DNA from: Iodobacter fluviatilis
GTDB taxonomy: Bacteria; Pseudomonadota; Gammaproteobacteria; Burkholderiales; Chitinibacteraceae
Length of the DNA stretch: 64,000 nucleotides
Assembly (NCBI RefSeq): GCF_900451195.1
Contig: NZ_UGHR01000003.1
Location: forward strand, 1-64,000
Direction of reading: 5' to 3'
A model generated the notes under the pieces. That model made no database searches. It saw nothing but the letters and a program-made list of their open reading frames with translations, and had not been told where the DNA came from. A program made the translations under genes and the position numbers. Shown here piece by piece: positions 63,542 through 64,000 of the stretch (position 1 is the first letter of the stretch; every line of letters begins with the position of its first letter).

Positions 63542-63571
63542 AAAAAACGCCGCCCCCTTAGGGTGGCGGCG
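63542..63571 (-). terminator. Terminator of the peptide transporter operon
   Basis: On the minus strand CGCCGCCACCC-TAA-GGGGGCGGCG is followed by six T, about 36 nt beyond the ATPase stop codon. The + strand lacks a T-run, so it serves the minus-strand operon. Confidence 0.9.
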
Positions 63572-63607
63572 TAACACATTGCAATCAAACGATCCTCAGT
63601 CTTTACA

Positions 63608-64000
63608 TCAAACCGTAATTTCTTCCACCCGATGACAAGCCACCAAGCGGCCTTCTACCGGGCGCAGTTGGGGGACTTCTTTGCGGCAGTGGTCGGTAGC
63701 AAAAGGGCAGCGGGTGTTGAAGGCGCAGCCTGTTGGCGGCTTGAGCGGGGATGGCAGCTCGCCGATTAACTTTACTTTGGCACCACGATCTTCGGCACGG
63801 ATGGCGGGCGTGGCCGACATCAGGGCACGGGTATAGGGGTGCAGCGGGCGATCAAACAGAACGTCTTTGCTGCCGTGCTCTACCGCGCGGCCAAAGTACA
63901 TCACCATCACATCGTCGGCGACGTGCTCAACCACTGACAAATTGTGGCTGATAAAGATGTAGGCAATGCCCAGCTCGTCTTGCAGATCCATAAACAGATT
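63608..64000 (-). CDS. Oligo/dipeptide ABC transporter ATP-binding protein, 3' part
   Basis: The last 127 or so residues of an OppF/DppF-type ATPase; the N-terminal part lies beyond the right edge. Seen are the switch histidine (YIFISHNLSVVEHVADDVMV), MYFGRAVEHG, the Opp/Dpp-specific HPYTRALMSATP, and the C-terminal cysteine cluster (GCAFNTRCPFATDHC). That cluster is typical of the OppD/OppF C-terminal domain. Last gene of its operon, closed by the terminator at 63542-63571. Confidence 0.93.
   Translation of the reverse strand, partial: NLFMDLQDELGIAYIFISHNLSVVEHVADDVMVMYFGRAVEHGSKDVLFDRPLHPYTRALMSATPAIRAEDRGAKVKLIGELPSPLKPPTGCAFNTRCPFATDHCRKEVPQLRPVEGRLVACHRVEEITV

Overview
The window looks like a chromosomal segment of a motile, facultatively respiring betaproteobacterium of the order Neisseriales, probably a Chromobacteriaceae relative such as Iodobacter. 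That placement is inferred from rRNA, gene families and layout, not from a database search. The left edge is an rRNA operon on the minus strand (23S cut by the edge, then 16S) with its leader, boxA elements and promoter. The 16S-23S spacer carries no tRNA.

From 4.9 to 39.2 kb lies one complete flagellar locus with the gene content and order of lateral (Flag-2/laf) systems. motB-motA-fliA-fliL-fliK-fliT-fliS-fliD (= lafU,T,S,F,E,D,C,B) and fliJIHGFE read leftward. fliMNPQR-flhB-flhA read rightward. A FliK-like orphan, the flagellin lafA, a LafW-like protein and flgLKJIHGFEDCB read leftward. flgA is divergent, and a free-standing FlgJ-type muramidase with flgN and flgM closes the block. No master regulator (LafK, FlhDC, FleQ), FlhF/FlhG or chemotaxis gene is present. 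fliG carries an in-frame amber codon after its N-terminal half, so the locus may be decaying unless the codon is suppressed or is a sequencing error.

A MITE-like element and four tandem initiator tRNA genes (39.2-40.0 kb) separate this from a respiratory block (41-50 kb): aa3-type cytochrome c oxidase subunits II, I and III, copper and heme assembly factors (Cox11, SURF1-like, small membrane proteins), heme A synthase and heme O synthase. After undecaprenyl-diphosphatase comes ubiT/ubiV/ubiU, the oxygen-independent ubiquinone hydroxylation system. Upstream of ubiU is a well-formed class II FNR/ANR-type promoter followed about 95 nt later by a strong terminator, which suggests an anaerobically induced small RNA.

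The right part holds a short-type 6-phosphogluconate dehydrogenase, a MarR-GNAT fusion regulator with a palindromic operator, an M13 zinc metallopeptidase, three tandem AIM24-family genes next to a TerB-like gene, a DEAD-box RNA helicase, an orphan periplasmic solute-binding protein and the 3' end of a peptide ABC transporter ATPase.

The intergenic DNA is rich in dispersed repeats. Seven copies of a 220-250 bp element contain three hairpins, and two of these hairpins show compensatory base changes between copies. There are also several smaller families (CCCCCTTT type, CACGGAG type and REP-like GGGTGGGT/TTGGGTTA types). Several copies sit inside operons (fliQ/fliR, flgG/flgF, flgI/flgH, ubiU/ubiV), which implies past mobility.
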